DNA from: Sipunculus nudus
Taxonomy: Eukaryota > Annelida > Sipuncula > Golfingiida > Sipunculidae
Direction of reading: 5' to 3'
Assembly (NCBI GenBank): GCA_026874595.1
Contig: CM049317.1
Location: 11,070,382-11,134,381 of the forward strand
Length of the DNA stretch: 64,000 nt
Shown: piece by piece, positions 12,239-24,881 of the stretch
Layout of the letters: each line of letters opens with the position of its first letter
Position numbering within the stretch: the stretch's first letter is position 1
The notes under the pieces: model-generated
Seen by the model: the letters and a program-made list of their open reading frames with translations, nothing else
Databases searched by the model: none
What the model was told of the DNA's origin: nothing
Translations under genes and position numbers: made by a program

Positions 12239-14591
12239 ATCATATCACTCCACTTACACTGACTAATGTCACACCAATCCTAATTTAAATTTACAGTACA
12301 AATTGTGATAATGCTAACTACAATACCAGGTATATATATGTAAATGGTTGTCCTGTTGAAAAGATCTAACACCTGACAGTGTAGCCTTATAAATTTAAAC
12401 TGTTCTGCCCTTGCTGCACTCTATGATTAACAGGTATTAATGGGGCTACAGCAGAGCTTACCTGTATTTGTACTTGTTCACAGGTGTTTTTAGGGTAAAT
12501 ATAGAGCAACATACCAAAGATAATTGTTTTTATTGCAAATGCACTTACCTACAGTAAAACAATTAAAGGTGATTAAATACTACCTTATCAGTATTTATAT
12601 GCCACACCTGTATGACTGGTAGCTGTTTATTTCATGATTGATATATTTATTCTTCTTTTCTGAGTTCTTATGTGAGACAGACAGAGAACCTTCTACCCTT
12701 GGACACCTCCTATTGTTGATATTCATGAGCTATAAGTCAATTAAATTTAATTAAATTAAATATCAGTGTTTTGGAGATTTCATGTTATATAACATGGTTT
12801 ACCAGTTTCCAGGGCCACTGAAGTTGCCCTTCTGTTCTGATATTTGTGAATGGGAAATAATTAGGCAGTGAATCACTCAGGAATAAGATGCCTCATGAAC
12901 TCAAATACATGTACAGGAGGGTCCTGGGATGTTGCATAGGAACTTGTAAACAAATTAGTTATCATAACTCTGAAAACAACCTAATCAGCAACCTAATTTG
13001 TGCATGGTATTGGAACTGCAGTACTTCAAAATGATGAAATCACAAATTTTGGTCTCAATAAGCCTTCATTTCACCCACAGAAAATTATGGTAACTTTTTC
13101 TGGTTGAAGCCTTACGATTATATATGTTCTGTTCAAAAACGAAAAGAAGAGACAGTCAAATAGATGAAATTTATGGCTGGGCATGGACCCATCACTGTAT
13201 GTCAGCATGACTGAGAGTCAGCCGTTCATAATGCTTATGAAAAAATAACCTTTACAGGTGAATAATTTATTTCAATCTAGCCTTGACCACTAACTAAATG
13301 GCAGATGACCAAGCCACATCTGTGGGGTATGAATACCACACACCTAGCATCATGCTATATAAATACGGTCCCCTAACATATGGCGATATTAGACTTGGCA
13401 TGGGCTGTCTGTTCAGACCAAGAAGTTAAAGCTATTGATCCACCACTGATCTCGTTTCAATCTTCCTCTGCCATGCTCCCGAGGCTTGCATTCATCCTGA
13501 ATTTTTTTTTTACGTTGCCATAGTAACCAGTATCTACAGCACCCCTGGGAGAAAGGCTGTCAATGCAAGAAAAGCCTCCTCCACCTCTTCCTCTTACGAG
13601 ATAAAAATGCCGTGGAAACAGCATGCTGAGTGAGCTGAAGCCCTCTCCAGGTTCCATGCCAAATAACAGGGTTGAAAAACAGTCCCCTTACAAAGTGCAT
13701 TTCCCGAACTATTCCTGTATTAAGTATATTCACTTAGCTTTATTAACATAATGATAATACAAGTGCTAGGAATGTTTTGACCTTTATTCCTAGACATAAT
13801 ATTGTTCAATGTGACGCAAGATATGTGTTATTCCATTCTTAACAAGATGTTTTGCTTGTTATCATATTTTTCTTAATGGAGAAGTAACTGGCTCGTAGGG
13901 GGCACTGTCTTCTTAAGACAGTTGAAGGTAACTGTATGATAAGTAAGTTATTATTCAGCACCTTACATATTCTTATGCAGGGAGAAACTAGAAGCCACAA
14001 CCTGTAATTGAGACACTTGAGTAGTTCTTTAACACTCTATAAAGATTTCATTGTTTTGCCAAGGTGTTGGTTGAAATTGAACCATGGATCCTCCACAAGA
14101 TCACATCTAACTCCTGGCTAATTAATTATATTTAAATACATTTTCTGTAAGATAATTTATTAATTGGTCATATTAATTTTCCTTGAGATAATCTATATTT
14201 TTCAACCAAGATTTTTAATTTAAACTTTTTTGTAGATAAATTTTGATATTGCTTCACATTTTTCTCAAACCATATTTTTTAAAGATTTTAGTTGATAAAA
14301 TTGAAAGTTTAGAGTTAATATGCTATGCATTTAGTGATCTGGCAAAGGCTTCACCCCAAAGTATAGACTTTGATCAAATGTTAACAATCCAATAATTACT
14401 CATAAAAAAAATCATTCTCTTATAGATTAATAAATCATACATCAACAACACATTTAATAAAATACAACAATAAAAAAGTCTGTCCACCCATTTACCATTT
14501 TTTATGCAAAACTGAAAATTTTAGTCTTAAAATATATCTCTTCATACAATAAATTTTGAAAATGGTCATTCAATTAAAGGTCCCTAAAAAC
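12239..14591. other. BMPR2 intron 1, mostly unique
   Basis: No repeat family or coding exon recognised. One patch at 13440-13680 is less AT-rich than its surroundings and carries an RFX X-box match, listed separately. The minus-strand frame 13457-13657 there has no family resemblance. Confidence 0.5.
13514..13527. promoter_or_regulatory. RFX X-box match in BMPR2 intron 1
   Basis: GTTGCCATAGTAAC fits the ciliary X-box consensus of two RFX half sites separated by AT. It lies in a GC-richer patch of the intron, so a regulatory role is possible. A 14-bp degenerate motif can occur by chance; this is a sequence match only. Confidence 0.3.
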
Positions 14592-14653
14592 AAATGAAGT
14601 TTGCTACATACCACAACACCAGAAGCTGTTGTGGTATGTAGCAAACTTCATTT
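14592..14653. repeat. 27-bp perfect inverted repeat with 8-nt loop
   Basis: Arm 14592-14618 (AAATGAAGTTTGCTACATAC and onward) is exactly complementary to 14627-14653, with loop CCAGAAGC at 14619-14626. Pairing stops outside the arms. Transcribed from either strand it would give a fully paired hairpin. It could be a miRNA/siRNA precursor, the end of a small foldback element, or a recent template-switch inversion. Confidence 0.9.
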
Positions 14654-16665
14654 ACTATATTATAAATGATCATTAACATAAATTTACACAAATATAACGG
14701 TACAAGAGAAAACTACAAAAAAAAGGAAAAAAAAGTAGTATGATGAATGGGTGCTGGTCCTTGGATGTGGTTTCCTGTAGAAACCGCATTTGTATGTCAT
14801 AACAATAAGTGAACAAAAGCCTGCACTCACTCTGTGAGAACTCATTTGTTTCAGTATCCCAAGCTAATGTAGATAGTAACCAGTGAAACCATAATATTAA
14901 TATGGTGTACCAGACAGGGCCAATTTTAAACTGGACCATCTGGCACTCAGGCACTATACATATTATGAGGATGAAGGTAATGATATATATATCTAAAATG
15001 GTACTGCATCAAAAACATTCTATGCAACACTGAATGAGAAATGAGGCAGAACTCTGGTCTGTCTGACAGAGACCAATTACTGAGTAACAAGTTCAAATGT
15101 TAAATTCTTTTGCCTGTGATGCTTGTACTTCAAAAGCTGAAAATAAACACAGTCATAAAGAGACACCGCCAGTGCTCATCAAATATGCCAAGTATTTGAA
15201 CAAAGTGGTGATTAAATAATTTTTTTTTTCATTTTTGATTTTCAAGGGTCACAGGACTGTTCTTGGCATTATCAACCAACTAAACTATGGATATACCAGA
15301 GTTAGTGATTTCAGATTGAGAACATTTTGGGTACATCAATGTTTATATTTCTGAAGTAAGAAACTTGATATTTCTACCTTGAATGGACACAAAGAGTATT
15401 ATTTGAGAAAAAATAGAACATAGCTTTCAATCAATAACTTTAATGTTGAAAAGACTCAATTTAAGTATATACTGGTATATATGATTATGACATGTAATTG
15501 ACAGGACTAATGCTAAACCAATGATACTCTACACTCAATACCAAATAAATAAGGTAATTTCAATCAAATTTTCAAATCTAATGCTAATACCTACAGTGTA
15601 AAACTATAAGGCAAAATTTGTTTATATAACGAGCGATGACACGTCTACTATGACAGCACTTTGATGAATGACAAATGTAGACAGTGGGTGTCTATAGAAA
15701 CCAGCCATCAAAATAAACTGATATAAAAATTCTTTCTCTCCATGTGCCATCTCCCTATACAATGATCTGTTTAACTGTTGTAATATGATTTTGTCATTTG
15801 CTGTTACCAACAAGCAGTATAGCTTATGTTATTTCCGTTGTTATGTGAATGGGAGGGCAGGAGAGGGTGAGGTGACAAATATGACTGTGATATTCTTACT
15901 GTATCAAGTATTTAATTTCTTATTAATAATATAATTTTGTGGGTTGTATGTATTTTTAATGTTTCAGTTTTAGGACTATTTATATAGTGTTTATAATGGT
16001 GTTTGGTAATTTTATGACAATGATAATGTTTTTTCTCTTTTTTATTGATGTGCGGATATAATGTAATTTTCTCCAAAGGGATTAATGAAGTATATCATAT
16101 CTTATCTTGCATCAAAACTGGCACCGCCTGATTACATATTATCTTTGTCAAAAATGGAATGTACTCTTCAATTTCATTGGAGGGAAGAAGCATATCAATC
16201 ATCAATAATCTCTCTGATAATTAACTCATACCAAATCACTGATAATCTGCCCAAATTAACCGCAATACAAGCAAACAAAAAATACCTTTAAACCACCAGC
16301 TTAATGCTGTGCCCTTGCACTGCCTCACAAAACATTTGTTTGGTCTGACCTTGGAAGCATTTGAAACGCCCCAGCCCAGACAACTGCACTTTTTTGGTTA
16401 ACGTTTCCACTTGTGTACAGGTCTGTTAGTTATCAACAGCAACCAAACTGGAGACTGAAAACACATCAAAATGGCTGCTCGATCAATTCCTTGTCCCAAC
16501 AACAAGCCCCGACCATCTTGTAATCTGTGTATGGGGCCCAAGGTTATCTGATAACAGGGAAGCCTTGAGAAATTTAGGGTCTCTTTGAGTAAAATCCAAA
16601 GTATCAGTGGGCACTACTACACCCCATGCACGGCACAGTTGCCTCTGCCAGTAGGGTACATGCAT
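14654..16665. other. BMPR2 intron 1, no recognised feature
   Basis: AT-rich sequence. The open frames at 14673-14954 and 15622-15813 lack splice sites and recognisable protein motifs. Confidence 0.5.
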
Positions 16666-17040
16666 TCATTCCTGTTTGTGTGTGTGTTTGCATGTGTGGG
16701 TTTGTGTGTACGTGTTTGTTCACAATATATCTCATGCTTTTCAAATGGAATCTCATGAAATTTTCAGGGCATTTCAGGAAAGGGCCAATGAAGAATCAAT
16801 GAGATTTTGGTGTGGGTCCGGCTGGTGATCCGGGTCCAGGAAGGACTTCAGGAATATTCACAATGTGCAGTCTCCACCCTGACACTGAATGACATGCATG
16901 ATTGAAAACGAGAATATGGGCCAAATAAGTGAATGCAAACACCCAGTGGGGAACTTATGCACAAATTAGCCTGGGATATTGGGTCAATAAGTTAATGAAA
17001 ACACAGGTTCGTGAACTGTGAGGAGCCTTAGAATGGATTG
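16666..17040 (+). repeat. Interspersed repeat R, copy 1
   Basis: A GT-rich lead, then TTCACAATATATCTCATGC, AATTTTCAGGGCATTTCAGG, and GATTTTGGTGTGGGTCCGG with GATCCGGGTCCAGG. The lead and middle recur at 24311-24457 and the later GTGTAGATCC...GGATCC part at about 29345-29515, so this is a dispersed family. Its class is not established from the sequence. Confidence 0.65.
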
Positions 17041-17934
17041 ATGATCCATTCTTATAACTTCAAGTCAAATATTGATTCAATTTTTTCCTTTTTAGTAATT
17101 AAAATCTCCTTTTAATTAAAAGCAAACATTTTATCACAACAGATGTTAGTAATTCTCAGCAATGTAGTTTTCCCTAAGTTTATTTTTTTCATTTTTTTTC
17201 TATTATTTCTGTATAAATGGAATTGTCTAAAGGCCAATACTGAAACAAGACAATGCAGCATGCTCTGTCAAATTTTACAGCTCTAACAGGCCTTCAGGGT
17301 CATATATGCAAAAACGAATAATAAATACAAATTGGTTAAAAATTTTTTACATTTTATTCAAGGGTTTGCAATTCAATGCAATGATTATTCAAAACATATT
17401 GGCAATTTGACAAAGGCAATTTGCACATGACAAAAAGACCATCTCCCAAAATGGTCTGCAACTTTTGTGTTTTGCAAAGTTTCAACTTTAATTTTTGCAA
17501 AATATGGAACATAAGCTCTTGCTTTTCACTAATTAGAGGATATATGGCTTGATTTAAGTGCACAGTTTGTGACTGTTTTAGTGTTTCAACATTTCGTCTT
17601 GAGGACCATAATCAGACACAATCTGGTGAACAATGGAAGTAGTTATTAGCAGCACAGGTGTGAAATAACCATGCAACCTTGACTTCAGGCAGAGGAGAGA
17701 GAAAGCCTGTACTAGAGAACAGACGCCTGATGGACAAATCACTGGGCTGGATACAAGGCACCAAGTGCCAAGCAATCGCTGCTCATATTCTGTAAAAGTG
17801 TAATATATGATTCTCATAGCTACTGGGAAGAAATACTGGAGAGTCTAGGATGTCATTACTTATTATGAAGTCACACAGCATCTTTGAGCAACCCAAGGGG
17901 AGGATATATGTGTCAAATTTTGTAAGATAAACCA
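17041..17934. other. BMPR2 intron 1, no recognised feature
   Basis: No gene or repeat recognised. The minus-strand frames 17354-17563 and 17578-17817 show no family resemblance. Confidence 0.5.
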
Positions 17935-18212
17935 TCTTCTGTGGCTCAGGGGGTAGAGCATAGGACTCAAAGCCGGGAGATCACGAGTTCAAATCTCAGG
18001 CGAGGCAGTGAGATTTTTCATGGTCGATCCCCACCCAGGGTGAGCGCTCTGCAGGCTTCATGGGAAGGCCGTACCCAACAGGCATGTTTCACTCACAAAC
18101 GAGTGCGCCTTAAGGGGTTCCTTGGTGGAATGACTCAATTATCTGGAAGATTACACAGCCAGGACCTGCAGGTGCAGTAGTCACCTGGCCTGGTTAACAC
18201 CAGGATATAACA
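17935..18212 (+). mobile_element. tRNA-derived SINE, copy 2
   Basis: The head CTTCTGTGGCTCAGGGGGTA (A box) is followed by a B-box-like AGTTCAAATCTC, the body GTGAGCGCTCTGCAGGCTTC, and a tail near ACACCAGGATATAAC. It is collinear with the copies at 2014-2266 and 24458-24737. The open frame 17941-18180 is a read-through of the SINE, not a gene. Confidence 0.85.
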
Positions 18213-18303
18213 TGAGAGAAAGGGTCTGACACTGCCATGTCATGTAGTCCGAAATCTGAATGGAATTCTGCAGATGTACATATACTTAGTTAAGCTACCA
18301 TTA

Positions 18304-18914
18304 TACGAGTGACCCAGGGGTCATGTCGCTCAGCCAACTAGGAAGACATTCACAAAAGGAATTTTATCATCTCACTGCCAAACTTTATAGATGGATCTCA
18401 ATCAAACTGAAGCTTAGCTCAGAGGATATGGGTAACAGAGACCTAATTTCAGGTTTTCATGGACCTCACTGAATGTTAAATTAGAAGATTCTAGGATGAA
18501 TGGTTACAATTTGTACCCTGTTAATGGATGACTGCATCTTTGAGGGTCTCAAAATATAGTAAAAAAGCGTAAAATTTCGAAAAAAAATCCAGGTGGTGCC
18601 ACCACTGATGAAACACTCCAGGATGAAAATGCATGCAAAGAATCATGGTGATAAATTTATTAGTTGTTCAAATACCGAAACTTTTTTACAAATTTTTAAT
18701 TATTCCAGGGATGGGACTTCTCAGTCCTATAGCTCAGAGGATATGGGTAACAGAGACCTAATTTCAGGTTTCCAAGGAGATTTTTCATGGACCTCCCAGG
18801 ATGTCAAGTTAAAAGATTCTAGGTTCAGTCGTTATGATTTGTGCCTGGTTAATGGAAGGACGACGGACAAAGAGTGATCACTATAGCTCAGATGACTTTC
18901 AGTCAGCCGAGTTA
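18304..18914 (+). mobile_element. Pearl-like element, family B short copy
   Basis: About 610 bp, starting GAGTGACCCAGGGGTCATG and CGCTCAGCC and ending GGACGACGGACAAAGAGTGA, CTATAGCTCAGATGAC, CAGTCAGCCGAGTTAAAA. It contains one and a half family B units with CATAGCTC-type and GAAACACTCCA-type text. It is the compact counterpart of the 4.4-kb copy at 47825-52193. Confidence 0.75.
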
Positions 18915-18973
18915 AAATTGGAGGCAGTTATCTCTAGACAACAACAAAAATTTAAAAATAAATAAATAAAAAC

Positions 18974-21355
18974 AAGGGACCTATGGGTCACGACGCTCAG
19001 CTGTTATATATGATAAAAAAATATTATTTAGAAATGAGGCACATGCTGGTTTTGTGTGGTAATAAATATAAATATATAAATGAAATATAACTGATATGAT
19101 TATTAAAATAATATTAAAGAATATATTCATGAATGCATTCATGAATACATTTTGAAAGTATTTGCACGAGTATTCATATATTTTCATTTTTACCTGAATT
19201 CCCATTCTTTATGCAAGAAATTTTATAATGGAGTACAAAATCATATTCGTATTTAAATACAATTACAAAGTATTTGCACCATGTCTGGAATTTATTCAGT
19301 TTTCACCAAACAATGATGTTGAGAATCCAGAATATACCAAATTCACACATGTAAATAATGATCATAAGTATCTGGTGTTATGGCTTTTATTTATATTAAA
19401 AATAACTAAAAAATTCATTTTGGACTAATTTCACATCAATGTACACACTAGACTCAGCAGGAATCTTGATTAATATTATCAACTGCATCTATGTCTAATT
19501 TCCTTCATATGATCCCTAATGATCAGTAATGAATAATATGATTTACTTCTTTATCATTAAAATTGAACTGAAAAATGCCATAGGTGACTGCATGGTGTTA
19601 TTTGGAATATGTGACATTCTACCCATCGATACAAGATTCTTATATCATCAGTAACTGCAAGTTAATTTCCTGTTATTATAAACTAACAAATTCCTTTTCT
19701 ATTTTTCTTTAATTTGTTATTAAAAACCAATAAAAGTTTATTAATTTATTGTTTTTTGTTATGTTCTTGGTTAAAACTACTAGATGAGTTGGGTTGGACA
19801 CCTGGATCAACTGTGGCTGGCCATAAGCTGCCTGGATTCCATGTATGCCTCGCCTCAAGCGTGCATAATTTGATGAAAGGTCAACAAGGTCAACATACAG
19901 GTGACTCAAGAGGGGCTGGAGAGAGCCAAAGTCTGACAGGGTCTCATAAAAAACATTAATAAAAGCTACAATTTTTGGCCAATTTCTTTCAGCTTTTTTA
20001 AACTGAAAAGCTGAAATGCTTATGTGTGCATGATATGAAAATTATATCAACAGTGCTCACGGGAAACAAACGTGCCATGGTCACAGTTGGGCAAAATTTA
20101 AGGTACAAATTTTATATTTATACTAAATAAAATATGAAAAATTCAGAACTAATTTTGGGTATTCAATTGAATCTTGATTAAATAATGTTACATCCCTGGC
20201 AAAAAAATCTCTAGCTTCAGCAATGCTCTTGTTAAGGGAGTAAATATATTTCTTGATTTTTTACAAAGTGCATTATGTATGGGCCCATAACTTAAAACAA
20301 TTACACAATACTGACATCATTCTGGCATGTGCATAGAGAATGAAAAATATGTATATTATTTATGATTAAAGTCAGATCAGTGGTTTTGATATTAGGCAGT
20401 CTTGAAGTGTAACAATGGGTTTTTAATGGAAAAATGAAGTTTTTCATTAATATCTCTAATGTCCTAGTGACCAAATTCTTGGCATGGTACGGCATTTTGG
20501 AGACATCTAACTGTATGCAGCATTTAAGGAACTTAGAGCTGAAGCTGGGGAGCTGAGCTCTTGCAAACTGCATAACACTAGCTTGATGTAAACAATATGT
20601 TACATGGTGCTTGAAAACTTGATTAAAATCTACAGTTTTTGATCAACTGGTTTCAGATTTTTGGTGTTAACAGTTGAAATGCTAACAAAAACAGGCTGTG
20701 AAAATTAAATCCACAGTACTTACAGGAAAAAAACGTGCCATGGTCAAAGTTGGGCAAAATTTAAGGTACCAATTTTTTATTTTTATTAATATTTAAAAAA
20801 ATTTAAAAGATCTTCATCTAATTTTGGGTATACAATTTAATTTTGATTAATTAAAGTTATATTACTGGAAAAAAGGTCCATAGCATTAACATTTTTTGTG
20901 TTAAGTGATCAAATATCTTTTCTGATTTTTTACAAAATGCATTATGTTTGGGCCCATAACTTTTTTAAATTAAATAATACAGACATAATTTCTGGCATGT
21001 ACATAGGAACTATATAGAGGAATATTTATGGTAAATATGAGGTAAAACAGATGAGTGGTTTTGATATTAGGCAGTCCTGAAGTGTGAAAATAGGTTTTTA
21101 ATAAAAAATTGAGGTTTTTCATTAATTTCTCAAAGGAAAGAAGTTGCAAACACCCAGTTTTCGGCTTGGTAGGAGATCTTGGGGACATCTAACATTATGC
21201 CGAATTTTGGATTCCTAGGTCTTACGGTTTCAAAACGTGCCACATCTACGGACGGACGGACGGACGGACGGACGGACGGACGGACGGACAGACGGACGGA
21301 CGACGGACAATGGACCACGACTATAGCTCAGATGACTTATAGTCAGCTGAGCTAA
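18974..21355 (+). mobile_element. Pearl-like element, family A copy 2 (A2)
   Basis: Starts CAAGGGACCTATGGGTCACG and GCTCAGCTG; ends with an ACGG microsatellite (about 21248-21305), GACAATGGACCACGACTATA, the CTCAGATGACT/AGTCAGCTGAG hairpin and CTAAAAA. Two tandem copies of a roughly 650-bp unit (from about 20036 and about 20700) begin near CGTGCCATGGTCA and GTTGGGCAAAATTTAAGG; the first is more diverged and lacks an ACGG tract. The 19.0-20.0 kb part differs from A1, so the 5' section is either another subfamily or holds inserted sequence. Confidence 0.7.
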
Positions 21356-21570
21356 AAATGGTAGCAACTGCATACAGGTTATTCTGTTTATATCAACATG
21401 TTTAATACAAGTGATGGGACACGTAACTAATCCAAACACATTCTACAAAGAATCTGGAAGCAAGTTGGAGAAACTAGAGGTTTGCAAAGGGCAATTTTCA
21501 ACTAGTAGTCTATCAATTTTTGCACATATATGCCATAAAGACCCTAGGTAACGTGGCTTACCCATTTGTC

Positions 21571-21660
21571 AACACTGCCATGTTTACCAACACTGCCATG
21601 TTTACCAACACTACCATGTTTACCAACACTGCCATGTTTACCAACACTGCCATGTTTACC
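21571..21660 (+). repeat. 18-bp minisatellite, five units
   Basis: Five near-identical tandem copies of AACACTGCCATGTTTACC, with partial units on both sides. The multiple-of-three length makes an open frame (21520-21723) that encodes TNTAMF repeats; I regard it as spurious. Confidence 0.95.
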
Positions 21661-21756
21661 AACACTGCAGCTTGCAGATATACAAGCTCATACAGAGTTA
21701 TTATAAAAACTTTACCAGAATAAACCAGAGTTCATTAACATACAGAGTGCAGAGTA

Positions 21757-23516
21757 CCGTAAAGAAACGCATATACGTCGAGAAATTTGTGCCCAAAAAA
21801 TTAATCCAAGAAAGAGGAGTCGACTTATGTGCGGGTCTAAGCCTGAGAGGCTAAATTTTGCACGAACTTAGTCAAACTGCCGGCCTGAGTGTCTTTACTA
21901 ATCGATAACTAGATATCCGTTTCCGGTGAAGTCAGGTACACAAGTCCCCCTTTCGGTCAAAAATAGTCTAATTAGGTTTCCAAATATTTTCTTTTTCAAA
22001 TTTTGACCATTTACGCTGTTCTTTCATTTAGATAATGCAGTATATTAAAATGTTTGCAATTTACATGGTTGATGACAACCAGGAAATGACCCACGTCTAG
22101 CTATAATGAGCTTCATTCACGGGCGAGCAAGTACGAGTGCAAGAGGCACAGGTATTGCGTAATCAGTTGGGATTTTATCCAGGGGCCTGTGTATTTGACA
22201 TCCAATTATGTTAATACAGTATTTCCCCACAAAAACATTGGTGCATGCGTAAGTTTGCAAACATGTAAACGGTAAAAGCCTGTGGGCCGTGGTATCTGAC
22301 CTACAGACAGGTGACAAATGGCTGATTACAGCACCGATTAGCGATCACTCGGTACGGGGATGGCTGCCTGTCCCAAGAAGCCCAAAACTAGGTCACGCTG
22401 TACCTTTGTACTTACACGAGGGGGATATTATCACTCCGTTCGGAAGTTCCTACTTAAAAATCACCCCAAATCGTAGTGAATGACTGCGGCCCTGAGCAAA
22501 GCTCGGGAAAAAATAGACCCAAGTTCAACCTGACATCGATATCACTTTGAACAAACGAACACAAAACCTGCAAAACTTAGTCAAAATTAGTACTCCACAG
22601 AATGTGAAATATATGATTCATTCACGAAAACTTTCGTCAAAGAGATAGTAAAACGGAGTTTGATCAAAGAACAACTGACGTGTTGTGCGCGTGTTGCCCT
22701 GGCTTCCGTGCTCTCACTCTGCGGTTCGTTATGCTGGATACCTACGCTGCATATATGCAGTTATATGGCATGTAATTGTTCATTAGTGCGTCCGTCTGTG
22801 GAGGCAAGAAAGACCGGAGTTAATTATTTTGAATAAAACTGTTGTTTACAGCCTTGTGTTTTCTCAAAATGTATAATAAAAATCTCTGATAATAAAATTC
22901 CTGCCCTTGATCCACGGATATGACCAAGCTGAGGACAGCTTACACTGTCACATGGCCTTTTCAGGTGACTCGCTTGGTCCCAACTTCGCGCGTTCTTTTC
23001 AATTTAGAATATATAAAATGTAGAGAAGTCTACGAAAATCCTGTTTTAGTAACACGCTTAAATAGTCATGTTTTTATTGATATCTGACACAAACAATCAT
23101 TAGAAGTTTAAAATAAGTGAGCAATGACGGAAAGTGTGAGAAATCCTTGGCTGTTCTATTATCACGCACCTGCCGATTTTGGGTGTCAGACGATCTTCCT
23201 TTCTGCAAAATACTTAAAAGTATCGACCTGTTATGTTTATTAATCATAGAGTCTTTATGATGCCCAAAAACTTTAAATAGATTGCACAACAAAACAAATG
23301 ACATTTTTACAGTTAAAAAAAAAATTGGAGTGGTATGAATGTAAAAAACGAGTGGCCAGTCATACAATTCACCTTTCCCCAGTGGCCTGTCACACTACTC
23401 TTGATGGTCATGTATGCTGCTTCAGACCTGTTTTGACCTCCAGAATGGCTTGAAAAAATTTTTACCTGATATTTACCCTGAAAATTTATACTCGACTTAT
23501 ATGCGAGTTTTTACGG
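21757..23516. mobile_element. pogo/Tc1-mariner-like non-autonomous element with 26-bp TIRs
   Basis: The left end CCGTAAAGAAACGCATATAC and the reverse complement of the right end, CCGTAAAAACTCGCATATAA, both run on to GTCGAG, agreeing at 22 of 26 positions. Both ends are flanked by TA (21755-21756 and 23517-23518), the expected Tc1/mariner/pogo target duplication. A second inverted copy of the terminal motif lies at about 21818-21840. No transposase frame is visible in the 1.76-kb interior, so it is a deletion derivative or MITE. Superfamily assignment rests on TIR style and TA target only. Confidence 0.75.
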
Positions 23517-23518
23517 TA

Positions 23519-24310
23519 AGCCAGGAATCACAAACATTCTCAAGGAAAGGTATGTGAATAGCTGGCTTTAAGCTCTGTCAGAAAGTTAAATAACAACCTG
23601 CCTATAGGCCCTGAGGGGTGACTGACAAAAGGCAATCTGTATAAATCAGAAAAATTCAGCTGAGCCAAAAATGATCAGGGGCTATAACAGACAGGGACAA
23701 GCATAGCATGCAAGCGACCTGTCACTAGTTTATAAAGTATCAGTGGCACCAGCAAGAACACACACACGTCTAGACTCACCATGTAAACAGTCTGAATGGG
23801 TCTTTGTATGACATGTAATGCTGCAGACAGGGCCCTCTAAAAACAGTATGTACTAAGATATCCCCTGTCATTTTTTACTAGCTGATTGCCATAACAAATC
23901 AAATAGACAAAACTTGCCAACCATGCCAGGTAGCTTAACAACTGATAATACACCACCAAGCACTAAGAGCCTGCTTGTTATGTCATGCATTATATAATTA
24001 TATTCCTGTATAATTTACTAATCAGGACACACTGTTGCAATATTTAAGAATACTTGAACTCCGAAAAGCAGGTTATGTTTCCCCGTTTGTCTGTTAGATA
24101 ATACAAAATTATTAATTAATGTTTTATTTCAAAGAAACTTTGTTGTTGAGTGGGACAAAAGCCAGGTAAGATCCTATTATATTTGCTGCAGATACTGATA
24201 ATTTTTTTTGGGGTGGGGGGGGGGGGGGGGGAGTTTAGGGTTTTCAAGTAGGATTGGTTACAAGTCTTGGCAAGGGCACTGACTTCTTCTCAGTGCTATC
24301 CTAGTTGGAG
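23519..24310. other. BMPR2 intron 1, no recognised feature
   Basis: Unique-looking intronic DNA with a G-rich tract at about 24210-24231; no gene seen. Confidence 0.5.
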
Positions 24311-24457
24311 AGTATGGTTTCATCCCTGTTTGTGTGCCTGTATGTTTGTGTTTGTTCACAATATAGCTCATGCAACCACGAACATCAATCTTAAAAAATA
24401 TTCAGGGTATTTAGGAAATGGGTCAATGAGAAAGCAATAAGATTTTGGTGTGGAACC
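24311..24457 (+). repeat. Interspersed repeat R, copy 2, interrupted by a SINE
   Basis: It matches the first part of the 16666-17040 repeat (TTTGTTCACAATATAGCTC, ATTCAGGGTATTTAGGAAAT, GATTTTGGTGTGG) and stops abruptly where the SINE head begins, so the SINE inserted into this repeat. Confidence 0.7.
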
Positions 24458-24737
24458 GGCTTCTGTGGCTCAGGGGTAAAGCGCAGGACTCGAAGCCAGG
24501 AGATCGTGGGTTCGAATCTCAGCTGAGGCGGTGAGGTTTTTCACAGTCGGCCCTTACCCAGCGTGAGCGCTCTGCAGGCTTAATGGGAAAGCTGTGCCCC
24601 ACAGCCGTGCAGCACTCACATATGAGTGCGTCTTTAGGGGGTTCCTCAGTGTAATGACCCAGCAATGGGGATGATTACACACCCAGGACCTGCAGGTGCG
24701 GTAGACACCGGGCCTGGGTGACACCAGGATACAAAAT
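24458..24737 (+). mobile_element. tRNA-derived SINE, copy 3
   Basis: Best preserved of the three. The A box lies in GGCTTCTGTGGCTCAGGGGT and the B box GGTTCGAATCTC at 24509-24520, nearly the canonical tRNA B box. The body has GTGAGCGCTCTGCAGGCTTA and the tail is ACACCAGGATAC. RNA polymerase III transcription is inferred from the boxes. Confidence 0.9.
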
Positions 24738-24881
24738 AACAAGGCCTACAGGCCTAATGCGAACCTGTGCATATGGATATACACCATATATATGAACAAT
24801 GCAAGTACTAAACATTTTGAACCAGAAACAATACACAAACATCACTGCTGAAATTCTGGCATGGGTGCACACATCACAAAA

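Noticed and set aside
17941..18180. 79-codon frame as a small gene
   Set aside because: It is the translation of a SINE copy; the same text recurs at 2066-2308 and about 24.5 kb in other frames.
21520..21723. Threonine/asparagine-rich repeat protein (TNTAMF units)
   Set aside because: Caused by an 18-bp minisatellite with no coding context.
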